64,000 nt of DNA from Massilia putida. GTDB lineage: Bacteria; Pseudomonadota; Gammaproteobacteria; Burkholderiales; Burkholderiaceae_D. Under the pieces are notes generated by a model, which was not told the origin of the DNA, made no database searches, and worked only from the letters and a program-made list of their open reading frames with translations. Below are positions 18,920 to 25,930 of the stretch, piece after piece; the stretch's first letter is position 1, and every line of letters begins with the position of its first letter. The position numbers were made by a program, and so were the translations under genes. The stretch lies in NCBI RefSeq assembly GCF_001941825.1, contig NZ_CP019038.1:3844001-3908000 (forward strand), read 5' to 3'.

Positions 18920-20203
18920 CTAATTACGTCCACAGATGCTAAACAGCGGCTCAAGAATCCACTCGTACAAATGCCGATGCTCTAAAATGATACTAGCATC
19001 TAATAACATTCCTGACTTAAGGCCGGTCGGCTTACCATATACTAAAACTTCCTGTTGCTTCAATCTCAGACGCATACGGTATAATGGTTCACCTGTCTGG
19101 TTCGCAATCATTGCGCCCCCTGGCAATGTCAATTCGTGCGCAGAAATTGATGTGCTTGTCACCTCTTGAATACTTGCTTCGTACTGACCAAATTTCTGAT
19201 AAGGATATGCCTGATAGCGCAACATGACCTTCATTCCTGGCTTGACAAAACCTATAGAGCGAGAGGGGACATAAACTTCGGCTTCAAGTTTGGAGTCAGC
19301 AGGCAGCAAAGATGCCAATGCAGAGTCCGCCATAACTTGTTTGCCGATTTCTACGGTAATTGTAGTTACGGTACCTGCAGTTGGTGCTATCACCCTAATT
19401 TCTCGCCGAGCCTCGCTTTCGGCGAGATCCTGCTGAATCGCCAACGCATTGCGCTTCAATGCTTCCTCATCTCGTTTTGCTTGATACTTCAAGTCAAGAT
19501 AGTCAGCTTGGGCCGAAACATAATCGCGCTCGCTCACAGCCTTGAGACGCTCGAGTTCAGCTAATCGTTGGCGTTGATCCAATAATTCACCTTCTTTCTC
19601 CTCCATTTGTCCGGAAGATATGTAGTTAGTTGCATGCAAATCTTTGAATCGCTTAAAAGCCAGAGTTACCAATTCAATGCGTGATTTTTGCAACGCAATT
19701 TGCAATTCCAGGCGTTTTGCCTCTTCCTGCAACGCTGCTGCCCTTTTCTGTGCGGCTAGAGCACGTTGGCTCGATTGCTGATCGATCTGCAATAACTCTT
19801 CTTGATAGCTATCGCTTCGATTTCGTAAAAGTGTCGAAACTGTACTTTCAGCTGACTTAGAAGACCCAATATTGCGCTCATTCAACAAAACAAACAGAAC
19901 TTCACCGGCTTTTACTTTCTGTCCTTCTTTAACTCGAACTTGGGCCACAATGCCCGTCTGACCTGACTTTATACGAATCAATCCATTACTCGGCAACAGA
20001 ATTCCTGACACTTCTACTCGACGAGCAGTGCTAAAAGAGGTAAAGAATATGATAATCAAAATAACAATTACACCAAAAATCGTCGTTAAGATTCTATGAC
20101 TAACATAATTTGCCAAGATAACTGTTCTATACTGCCGCGAACCAACGAAATCGATAGCTTGTTGACGAAAAATTTGCTTTTTCTGTGAGGTCAACTTATC
20201 CAA
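18920..20203 (-). CDS. HlyD-family secretion adaptor (bacteriocin export)
   Basis: 427 residues. A short cytoplasmic N-terminus is followed by one membrane helix (about residues 38-58, GVIVILIIIFFTSF), a barrel half (SGQTGIVAQVRVKEGQKVKAG), long coiled-coil helices (about 110-260, rich in Glu, Arg, Gln, Lys) and the matching half VIAPTAGTVTTITVEIGKQV. This is the CvaA/HlyD plan of periplasmic adaptors linking an inner-membrane ABC exporter to an outer-membrane channel. The start codon is TTG at 20203, supported by an AAGGA ribosome site on the minus strand and the absence of any early ATG. No TolC-like gene is present nearby, so a housekeeping outer-membrane channel is presumably used. Confidence 0.9.
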   Translation of the reverse strand: MDKLTSQKKQIFRQQAIDFVGSRQYRTVILANYVSHRILTTIFGVIVILIIIFFTSFSTARRVEVSGILLPSNGLIRIKSGQTGIVAQVRVKEGQKVKAGEVLFVLLNERNIGSSKSAESTVSTLLRNRSDSYQEELLQIDQQSSQRALAAQKRAAALQEEAKRLELQIALQKSRIELVTLAFKRFKDLHATNYISSGQMEEKEGELLDQRQRLAELERLKAVSERDYVSAQADYLDLKYQAKRDEEALKRNALAIQQDLAESEARREIRVIAPTAGTVTTITVEIGKQVMADSALASLLPADSKLEAEVYVPSRSIGFVKPGMKVMLRYQAYPYQKFGQYEASIQEVTSTSISAHELTLPGGAMIANQTGEPLYRMRLRLKQQEVLVYGKPTGLKSGMLLDASIILEHRHLYEWILEPLFSICGRN

Positions 20204-20244
20204 AATAAGATTCCTTAGGTTTAAAAGTTTAAACGTTGAATCTC

Positions 20245-20273
20245 ATTATACTAAGCACAAAAACCGTTCCCAA
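20245..20273 (-). promoter_or_regulatory. Sigma-70 promoter for the exporter genes
   Basis: On the minus strand, TTGGGA (20273-20268) and a perfect TATAAT (20250-20245) are separated by exactly 17 bases. Transcription would start about 35 bases before the hlyD-like TTG start. Confidence 0.7.
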
Positions 20274-20365
20274 AGACCATTAATTAAAATTCCGCTCAGA
20301 CCGATTTTAAAACCCGGTGATTATAATAATCATTGCCAGAAAGTTTACCAACTAAACGCAAAATA

Positions 20366-20387
20366 CACCTCTTAATTAAAAGAGGTG
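20366..20387 (-). terminator. Hairpin between peptide genes and exporter
   Basis: CACCTCTT (20366-20373) and AAGAGGTG (20380-20387), a perfect 8-bp stem with a 6-base loop, start 11 bases after the 66-residue peptide gene on the minus strand and are followed there by TATTTTG. It probably ends or attenuates the peptide transcript before the separate exporter promoter. Confidence 0.6.
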
Positions 20388-20397
20388 CCCGCTACCA

Positions 20398-20598
20398 TTA
20401 ATGCAGAGCGTAATACGCCGCTTTCCCTAATTTTTCGCCAAATTGTTCGGCTGCATTAAGTGCCGCCAAAGTTGCACCAAATCCAGCCATGGCAATGAAG
20501 AAAGGATTGCCGCCACTAATAACGCAAATTTCATCGTCTTCCAATGTGCTTATTGAAAATTCATTCATGCTCGTATTGGAATTTGCAATTTGATTCAT
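20398..20598 (-). CDS. Bacteriocin precursor with double-glycine leader (66 residues)
   Basis: The precursor has a 30-residue leader ending in EDDEICVISGG, the classic double-glycine cleavage site, with hydrophobic positions spaced as in class II bacteriocin leaders. The predicted mature part is 36 residues: it is hydrophobic (PFFIAMAGFGATLAAL), then has FGEKLGKAAYYALH with a GxxxG motif (Gly54, Gly58). A strong GGAG ribosome site lies 7 bases before the ATG at 20598; a second Met at residue 11 is possible. It is the third of three small genes just upstream of the matching adaptor and C39 exporter, which implies it is their cargo. Related to class IIb two-peptide bacteriocins by features, not by a named match. 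Confidence 0.85.
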   Translation of the reverse strand: MNQIANSNTSMNEFSISTLEDDEICVISGGNPFFIAMAGFGATLAALNAAEQFGEKLGKAAYYALH

Positions 20599-20629
20599 AA
20601 TATTTCTCCAAATTTAAGTGAATTTGTCA

Positions 20630-20776
20630 TTATTTTTTTGCACCAGCTCCTGCTTCTCTATAGCCGATAAAGAACCCAACGCCTGCAGCAACCACCACGG
20701 CAATGCCAGCTGCTACAATGATCATCCCGAATCCGCCGTTGACCTGATCTAATTCTTCCATTTGCAGTTCTTGCAT
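20630..20776 (-). CDS. Second double-glycine bacteriocin precursor (48 residues)
   Basis: ATG at 20776 with GGAG 6 bases upstream; TAA at 20630-20632. The leader is MQELQMEELDQVNGG (15 residues), a textbook GG leader with the ELxxEELxxVxGG pattern. The predicted mature peptide has 33 residues, is strongly hydrophobic and glycine-rich (AAGIAVVVAAGVGFFIGY) with a GxxxG motif (Gly34-Gly38), and ends in a cationic GAKK tail. It is probably the partner of the 66-residue precursor, in the way two-peptide (class IIb) bacteriocins are encoded side by side. The gene is short enough to be missed by standard callers. Confidence 0.82.
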   Translation of the reverse strand: MQELQMEELDQVNGGFGMIIVAAGIAVVVAAGVGFFIGYREAGAGAKK

Positions 20777-20795
20777 GATGTCTCCAGTTTTTCAA

Positions 20796-20951
20796 TCAAT
20801 GATTTAAGTAATAAAAAGCCTTACCAAGACTTTCCCCAAAAGATACCGATAAGTACAACGCGAACACCGTAAGCCCGATGGAAAGCAAATTTTGCATTTG
20901 CGGTGAAGTTGTATCGATAAGTCTTGTTATTTCTTCGCAATTTTTTCCCAT
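20796..20951 (-). CDS. 51-residue leaderless peptide resembling the bacteriocin C-terminus
   Basis: ATG at 20951, TGA at 20796-20798. The first ~20 residues (MGKNCEEITRLIDTTSPQMQ) are polar. Then comes one hydrophobic helix (NLLSIGLTVFALYLSV) and FGESLGKAFYYLNH at the end. Residues 26-51 match residues 41-66 of the 66-residue bacteriocin precursor at 14 of 26 positions without a gap, including the FGExLGKAxYY...H core. It has no GG leader. Position first in the peptide cluster and the shared tail suggest an immunity protein or a leaderless paralogue. AGGA lies 10 bases upstream of the ATG, a longer spacing than for the other two peptides. An overlapping frame (20821-21018) seems less likely. 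Confidence 0.65.
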   Translation of the reverse strand: MGKNCEEITRLIDTTSPQMQNLLSIGLTVFALYLSVSFGESLGKAFYYLNH

Positions 20952-21270
20952 AGATAAGCATTCCTATACAGATTTTAATTAACAAAATATCTCTGCAAGG
21001 TAGGTTTATTGCTTGCATTAACTTTATATTGAGGCATAGAAAGTTTCATATATTGTGCTAATCCATATGGGAAGTTGATTTTTGGCAACCTAACGCTATC
21101 GCGGCCTGTCAGACCCATCTATACGAATGCTCTGAGGGTTAGATTTTGTTGGCTAAGGAATCTGCCGTAGAACTGTCCTTCTTATATGGCTCAAGGAGGC
21201 AGCATCGCCGTAGCACGTCGACCCACGCGACTTTTCCCTACCGACCAGCACCAGCAGCGCTATATTTTTG
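20952..21270. other. AT-rich spacer upstream of the bacteriocin peptides
   Basis: No convincing gene. It must hold the promoter for the peptide genes (minus strand), but I could not choose a clear -35/-10 pair; AT-rich stretches at 21030-21060 are candidates. A 24-codon minus-strand frame here has no ribosome site. GC content rises toward the right end, where GNAT-like sequence begins. Confidence 0.5.
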
Positions 21271-21447
21271 GCGCAACGAGATAGCATCGCCTGGCTCGAC
21301 CTCGATGTCCTGTCGAAGAACGAGCCGGCCATCGAACTGTATGCACGCACCGGTTTTACGACGGTCGCGTGCGTGGCGGACATGCTGCGGCTGGCCGGGA
21401 TCAGCCATGTTCTGAGCTACATGACGTTCAGGTTGTGCCAAGCGTGA
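21271..21447 (+). pseudogene. Diverged duplicate of the GNAT gene 3' end
   Basis: From TGG at 21292 to TGA at 21445-21447 the frame reads WLDLDVLSKNEPAIELYART, then GFTTVACVADMLRLAGISH, then LSYMTF, matching the last ~50 codons of the GNAT gene that ends at 16692 (WIDLEVLSENEPAIELYAHA). Nucleotide identity is high but not complete, and detectable similarity begins near 21271. There is no start or cofactor-binding half, so it cannot be functional. It marks the right border of the AT-rich island. Confidence 0.85.
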
Positions 21448-21492
21448 TAATCGGTGAGCATGCGTCCCGGCCCCGCATGCTAAAGTTGTACG

Positions 21493-21576
21493 ATGAAAAC
21501 CGCGCTGTCTCTTCTTCTTGCTTCCTGCATCGCTCAAGCGGCCCACGCCGAAGACTGCTGGGGTCTATCTGACTGA
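21493..21576 (+). pseudogene. Signal-peptide fragment of a secreted protein cut by an IS
   Basis: ATG at 21493 starts MKTALSLLLASCIAQAAHA, a good Sec signal with an AHA cleavage site, followed by EDCW; the frame then enters IS sequence and stops at 21574-21576. On the other side of the IS, the plus-strand frame at about 22479-22597 (VVRYVASAAMAQRYQSAVCH and beyond) has coding-like composition and could be the lost remainder, but no join can be shown. Identity unknown; the EDCW start after a signal is reminiscent of small lysozyme-like secreted proteins. Confidence 0.6.
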
Positions 21577-22480
21577 TTGAACGAAATTTTGTTTGATTGG
21601 TCAGATGGCGATGATCCGAACTGACCTAACTGAACAGCAATGGCGGTAGCTGGAGCCACGTTCGCCGCCCAATCCACGTTACGGTCATGCTTATACCGGG
21701 CATCGGCATGTGATTAACGGGATTCTGTGGCGCTTAGGGACTGGCGCGCCCTGGCGCGACATCCCGCCGCGCTATGGACCGTGGCAGACCTGCTACGACA
21801 GGTTTGTGCGCTGGTCACGCAACGGTACATGGCAACGCCTACTCAAGATCATGCAGGCTGCCGAGGCTGCTTCTGGCCGTGTCGATTGGAACGGTGCTGC
21901 GCTTGATGCGACCCACGTGAAGGCACAACGAAGTGCTGCTGGCGCTCGAAAGACACTTCCTCCGGCAGAAAAAAGAGGGAGGTAACTGACGAGCGGCTGC
22001 GACATTCACGTGGCGGCCTCACCAGCAAGATCCATCTATGCGTGGATGGACATGACCTGCCGTTGTCGTTTGTGGTCACTGCAGGACAGTGCAGCGACGC
22101 GGCCAACATCGGCACTGTACTTGATGCTATTTCCTTTCCCGATCGGGGAAAGGACGTCCACGCAAACGCCTGACTTGCTTGCGGGTGGATCGCGCTTACG
22201 GCGCCCCTCATTATCGACGACAGATTCAAGAGCGGGGCATCCGCTGCGTTTGTCCTGAACGACTCGATGCGCAGAGAAACCGGCTGTGCAAAGGTCGTCG
22301 GGGAGGATCGCCTCCACGTTTCGACGCTGAAGTATACAAAGGACGCAACGTCGTCGAGCGCGCGATCAACCGGCTAAAAGACTTCCGCGCCGTCGCAACG
22401 CAATATGACAAGCGCGGCCATAACTTCTTTACGGCCGTGCTTGTGGCAACAATTATTTTATGGCTTCTCTGAGACGAGGA
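21560..22480 (+). mobile_element. Degenerate IS5-family (IS427-type) insertion sequence
   Basis: About 0.9 kb carrying a two-frame transposase typical of the IS427 group. The exact ends and terminal repeats could not be resolved; the left limit is set by the break in the secreted-protein frame, the right by the end of the transposase. No target duplication was recognised. It lies immediately right of the GNAT remnant. Confidence 0.65.
21605..22472 (+). pseudogene. IS5-family transposase, inactivated
   Basis: The N-terminal part reads IRTDLTEQQWR then a TAG stop (21647-21649), then continues in frame with GHRHVINGILWRLGTGAPWR and DIPPRYGPWQTCYDRFVRWS. A run of six A residues near 21970 is the place where this IS group normally changes frame by programmed slippage to the second half (TDERLRHSRGG, LTSKIHLCVDG). 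A further frame change occurs near 22150, before [20 protein letters not shown] and the catalytic-end region [20 protein letters not shown]. The internal stop and the extra frameshift mean it is no longer able to make an active transposase by itself. Confidence 0.8.
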
Positions 22481-22597
22481 CGTAGTCCGCTACGTCGCCA
22501 GTGCCGCCATGGCCCAGCGTTATCAATCCGCCGTCTGCCATGGCCAGCCGTGTGAGATGGTGTATCCGATCGATATCGAGTTGACGGTGGTTGTAAC

Positions 22598-23611
22598 TCA
22601 AAACCCCACCAGCACGATCTTCCCCTGCGCCCGGTTCGACTCGATCAGCGCGTGCGCGCGCTTGAGGTTTTGCGCATCGATGCGCCCGAAATTCTCGTTG
22701 GCCGTCGAGCGGATCGTGCCCGCGTCGATCAGCGCCGCGACGCGGTTCAGGATCTCGTGCTGGCGGATCATGTCCGGTGTCGAGAACAGCGAACGCGTGA
22801 ACATCAGTTCCCAGTGCAGAGATACGGCCTTGCGCTTGAATTTGCGGACGTCGATCGGCGCCGGGTCGTCGATCAGGCCGAATTTTCCCTGCGGCGCGAT
22901 GATCTCGACGATCTGGTCGAAGTGCTGGTCCGTGTGCGTCAGACTGATCACGTAATCCGGCGCGCCCAGGCCTGCGCGCGTGATCTCGTCGGCCAGCGGC
23001 TTGCTGTGGTCGATCACGTGATGGGCGCCGTTGTTGACCACCCAGTCGCGCGTTTCCGGCCGCGAAGCCGTGCCGACGACCGTCAGGCGGGTCAGCTTGC
23101 GCGCCAGCTGCACGAGGATCGAGCCGACGCCGCCCGCCGCGCCGATCACCAATAACGTCTTGCCCTCGCCGCGCTCGTCGGTCGGGACCTCGAGACGGTC
23201 GAACAGCAGCTCCCATGCCGTGAGGCTCGTCAGCGGCAGCGCGGCGGCGGCGCCGAAATCCAGCGATTGCGGCATCGTGCCGGCGATGCGCTCGTCGACC
23301 AGCTGCAGCTCGCTGTTGCTGCCGGCGCGGGCGATGGAGCCGGCGTACCAGACGCGGTCGCCCGGGCGGAACAAGGTCACGTCCGGCCCGACGGCTTTTA
23401 CGATGCCGGCCGCGTCCCAGCCGAGCACTTTCCAATCGCCGTCGGCCGGTTTCGCACCGGCGCGCACCTTTACGTCGACCGGATTCACGGACACGGCTTT
23501 CACCTCGACGAGCAGGTCGTGGCCCGTCGCGACAGGGTCCGGCAGGGTGATGTCGACGAGGGCGTCGGCGTGATCAATGGGCAGGTTGTTCTGGTAGGCG
23601 ATGGCTTTCAT
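22598..23611 (-). CDS. Medium-chain dehydrogenase/reductase (zinc-type ADH / quinone oxidoreductase-like)
   Basis: 337 residues with a strong AAGGAG ribosome site 6 bases before the ATG at 23611. N-terminal GroES-like fold (VEVKAVSVNPVDVKVRAG, GWDAAGIVKAVG), then the NADPH Rossmann loop VIGAAGGVGSILVQLARKL. The cysteine ligands of zinc alcohol dehydrogenases are absent, so it is more likely a zinc-free NADPH quinone or enone reductase of the zinc-binding-alcohol-dehydrogenase-family-protein type. It is divergent from a LysR gene, the usual arrangement of regulator and target. Confidence 0.88.
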   Translation of the reverse strand: MKAIAYQNNLPIDHADALVDITLPDPVATGHDLLVEVKAVSVNPVDVKVRAGAKPADGDWKVLGWDAAGIVKAVGPDVTLFRPGDRVWYAGSIARAGSNSELQLVDERIAGTMPQSLDFGAAAALPLTSLTAWELLFDRLEVPTDERGEGKTLLVIGAAGGVGSILVQLARKLTRLTVVGTASRPETRDWVVNNGAHHVIDHSKPLADEITRAGLGAPDYVISLTHTDQHFDQIVEIIAPQGKFGLIDDPAPIDVRKFKRKAVSLHWELMFTRSLFSTPDMIRQHEILNRVAALIDAGTIRSTANENFGRIDAQNLKRAHALIESNRAQGKIVLVGF

Positions 23612-23680
23612 GACGGCTCCTTGGTGATCGATGGGTGTGATTCTGGGCGCGCCCATCTTTTTGATAAACTGGGCAATTAC

Positions 23681-23692
23681 GAAATCAATTTC
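23681..23692. promoter_or_regulatory. Short palindrome between LysR and MDR genes
   Basis: GAAAT-CA-ATTTC, 15 bases before the LysR start in the 96-base divergent gap. Candidate LysR binding site overlapping the regulator's own promoter. Confidence 0.35.
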
Positions 23693-23707
23693 AATTTTTG
23701 TTTGAAA

Positions 23708-24607
23708 ATGAACCTGCGCGACCTCGAACTCTTCGTGACCACGGCGGAACAGGGCGGCCTGTCGGCGGCCGCGCGGCTGCTGGAGATCTCGCCGGCCGTC
23801 GCCAGCGCGAGCCTGAAACGGCTGGAGGCGGATCTCGGCACGGCGCTGTTCGTGCGCACGACGCGCAGCATGCGCCTGACGGTGGCCGGCGAACGCCTGC
23901 TGGCGCGCTGCCGCCCGCTGCTGGACGGTTTGCGCGCAGCCGAGGAAGAACTGCGTGCGGGAGAGAATGCGATCGAGGGCCAGTTGCAGATCTCGATGCC
24001 GTCGGACCTCGGCCGCCACGTCGTGCTGCCGTGGCTGAACGCGTTCCAGGCGCGCCATCCGGGCGTCCGGTTGCGCCTGCAGCTGACGGACCGCCTGGCC
24101 GACATTTATCGGGAACCGGTCGACATCGCGCTGCGCTTCGGGAAGCCGCGCGCATCCAGCATGGTGGCGCTGCCGCTGCTGGAAACCAACCGCCGCGTGC
24201 TATGCGCGTCTCCGGCGTACCTCGCGCGGCACGGCGCGCCGGCGTCGCCGCACGAACTCGCGGCGCACAACTGCCTGTGCTTCATGGTCGACGAGACGGT
24301 CAACGACCGCTGGCGCTTTCGCAAAGGCGACGAGGAGATCGACGTGACGGTGCGCGGCGACCGTGTGGCCGACGATTCCGAGATCGTGCGGCGCTGGGCG
24401 CTGGATGGTCTGGGGCTGTGCTACCGCTCGCGCATCGACGTGCAGGCCGACCTCGCGAGCGGCGCGCTCTCCATCGTCTGCGCGGACTGGGAGGGCAACA
24501 ACCAGCCCCTGTACATGGTGCTGGCGAACCGGCGGCAAGTGTCGCCGGCCGTCAGAGTGCTCAGGGAGTTTTTGGTCGAGAGAATGAAAGCAGTCATGGC
24601 GGCATGA
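23708..24607 (+). CDS. LysR-family transcriptional regulator
   Basis: 299 residues. Winged HTH at residues 1-60 (LSAAARLLEISPAVASASLKRLEADLG), then the periplasmic-binding-protein-like effector domain (IALRFGKPRASSMVALPLLE, LCASPAYLARHG). It is closest in style to the group that regulates divergent oxidoreductases. It faces away from the MDR gene at 22598-23611, which is the likely target. The effector is unknown. Its stop is followed by a palindromic repeat (24617-24644) and then the convergent thiolase gene. Confidence 0.92.
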   Translation: MNLRDLELFVTTAEQGGLSAAARLLEISPAVASASLKRLEADLGTALFVRTTRSMRLTVAGERLLARCRPLLDGLRAAEEELRAGENAIEGQLQISMPSDLGRHVVLPWLNAFQARHPGVRLRLQLTDRLADIYREPVDIALRFGKPRASSMVALPLLETNRRVLCASPAYLARHGAPASPHELAAHNCLCFMVDETVNDRWRFRKGDEEIDVTVRGDRVADDSEIVRRWALDGLGLCYRSRIDVQADLASGALSIVCADWEGNNQPLYMVLANRRQVSPAVRVLREFLVERMKAVMAA

Positions 24608-24616
24608 CCACCACTT

Positions 24617-24644
24617 CGCCGTTCCCGCGCAGGCGGGAGCGACG
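24617..24644. repeat. Minimal copy of the CGTC-type palindromic repeat
   Basis: TCCCGC-GCAG-GCGGGA (24623-24638) forms a perfect 6-bp stem between two convergent genes, flanked by CGCCG on the left and CGACG on the right. Same family as 10985-11108; here it may serve as a two-way terminator. Confidence 0.6.
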
Positions 24645-24645
24645 T

Positions 24646-25833
24646 TCAGGTCACCTGCTCCAGCGCCAGCGCGATCCCCTGCCCGCCGCCGATGCACAGC
24701 GTGACGACGCCGCGCCGTGCGAGGCCGCGACGCATCGCGTGCAGCAGGCGCACCGTCAGCACGGCGCCCGTCGCGCCGATCGGGTGGCCGTGCGCGACCG
24801 CGCCGCCTTCGACGTTGATGACGTCTTCCGGCAGAGATAACTGGCGCGCGACGGCCAGCGGCACGGCGGCGAAGGCTTCGTTGATTTCGTAGCGGTCGAC
24901 GTCGGCGATGTTCCAGCCGGCGCGCGCAAGGGCCTTCTGCACGGCCGGCACGGGGCCGATGCCGAACATGCCCGGCTCCACGGCCGCCACGCTCGACGCG
25001 ACGAGGCGCGCGATCGGCTGCAGGCCGAGGCGCTCGGCCGTCGCCCGATCGGCGACGATGACGGCGGCGGCGCCGCTGTTCAGGCCCGGCGCATTGCCGG
25101 CCGTGATCGTGCCGTCCGGACGGAACGCCGGCTTCAGTTTCGCGAGTGCCTCCAGCGTGGTGTCGGGGCGGTTCGCTTCGTCCGTGTCGAACAGCTGTAC
25201 GCCGCGCTTGCCCGCGATCTCGATCGCCACGATTTCATCCTTGAACGCACCGGCGGCCTGGGCCTCCGAAAAACGGCGCTGCGAACGCTCGGCCCAGCGG
25301 TCCTGCGCGGCGCGGGTGAGGTCCGCTTCCTTCACGAGATCTTCCGTGTGCCAGCCCGAGTGCTGGGCGGAGAAGGCGTCGTTCAAGCCGTCGTGCAGCA
25401 GGCTGTCGTAGATCTGCGCATGCCCCATGCGCGCGCCCCAGCGGGCCTGCGGCATCAGGTAAGGCGCCTGGTCCATGTTTTCCATGCCGCCCGCCAGCAC
25501 GACGTTCGCTTCGCCGGCCAGGACCTCGTGCGCGGCCGACGCGATGGCCTGCGCGCCCGAACCGCACACGCGGTTCAACGTCATCGCGGGCACACTGACG
25601 GGAATGCCGCCGTGAATGGCGGCCTGACGGGCCGGATTCATGCGGTTGCCCGCCTGGACCACGTTGCCCATCAGGACCGCGTCGATGGCATCGGGAGCAA
25701 TCCCCGCGCGCTCGACGGCGGCGCGCACTGCGGCCGCGCCCAGTTCGACGGCGGGGATGGATTTCAGGGAACCGTTGAACGCGCCGATGGCGGTACGCAC
25801 GGGGGCACACAGGACGATATCGCGGGCAGACAT
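24646..25833 (-). CDS. Acetyl-CoA acetyltransferase / thiolase family protein
   Basis: 395 residues. Thiolase residues: Cys in [44 protein letters not shown] with the catalytic His, and CIGGGQG near the end. The AAGGAG ribosome site is 7 bases before the ATG at 25833. It differs clearly from the first thiolase (13021-14220), for example GHPIGATGAV versus [10 protein letters not shown]. It lies downstream of a MarR gene in the same direction, and a TATACACT motif occurs both before it and before the divergent thioesterase, pointing to common control. The substrate is probably a short 3-ketoacyl-CoA. Confidence 0.9.
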   Translation of the reverse strand: MSARDIVLCAPVRTAIGAFNGSLKSIPAVELGAAAVRAAVERAGIAPDAIDAVLMGNVVQAGNRMNPARQAAIHGGIPVSVPAMTLNRVCGSGAQAIASAAHEVLAGEANVVLAGGMENMDQAPYLMPQARWGARMGHAQIYDSLLHDGLNDAFSAQHSGWHTEDLVKEADLTRAAQDRWAERSQRRFSEAQAAGAFKDEIVAIEIAGKRGVQLFDTDEANRPDTTLEALAKLKPAFRPDGTITAGNAPGLNSGAAAVIVADRATAERLGLQPIARLVASSVAAVEPGMFGIGPVPAVQKALARAGWNIADVDRYEINEAFAAVPLAVARQLSLPEDVINVEGGAVAHGHPIGATGAVLTVRLLHAMRRGLARRGVVTLCIGGGQGIALALEQVT

Positions 25834-25875
25834 GATGACTCCTTTCGGGTTGGACGGCGGGATCACACAAATAGG

Positions 25876-25887
25876 AGTATATACACT
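25876..25887. promoter_or_regulatory. Candidate MarR site before the thiolase
   Basis: AGTATATACACT, an imperfect palindrome 42 bases upstream of the thiolase start on the minus strand, and 43 bases after the MarR gene end. The TATACACT half recurs at 26488-26495. Confidence 0.5.
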
Positions 25888-25930
25888 TATTTGGAAAACC
25901 GCAGGACGCGCGGCCTGCCGGAGATCGGGA

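Noticed and set aside
20821-21018. 65-codon minus-strand frame overlapping the 51-residue peptide
   Set aside because: The overlapping frame resembles the bacteriocin tail and is preferred; an internal Met start sits on the AGGA itself, and the longer start has no ribosome site.
21146-21415. 89-codon plus-strand frame
   Set aside because: Wrong frame of the GNAT remnant; the similarity is in another frame.
22458-23435. Minus-strand frame extending past the MDR gene end toward the IS
   Set aside because: It is out of frame with the MDR gene, whose stop at 22598-22600 is clear.
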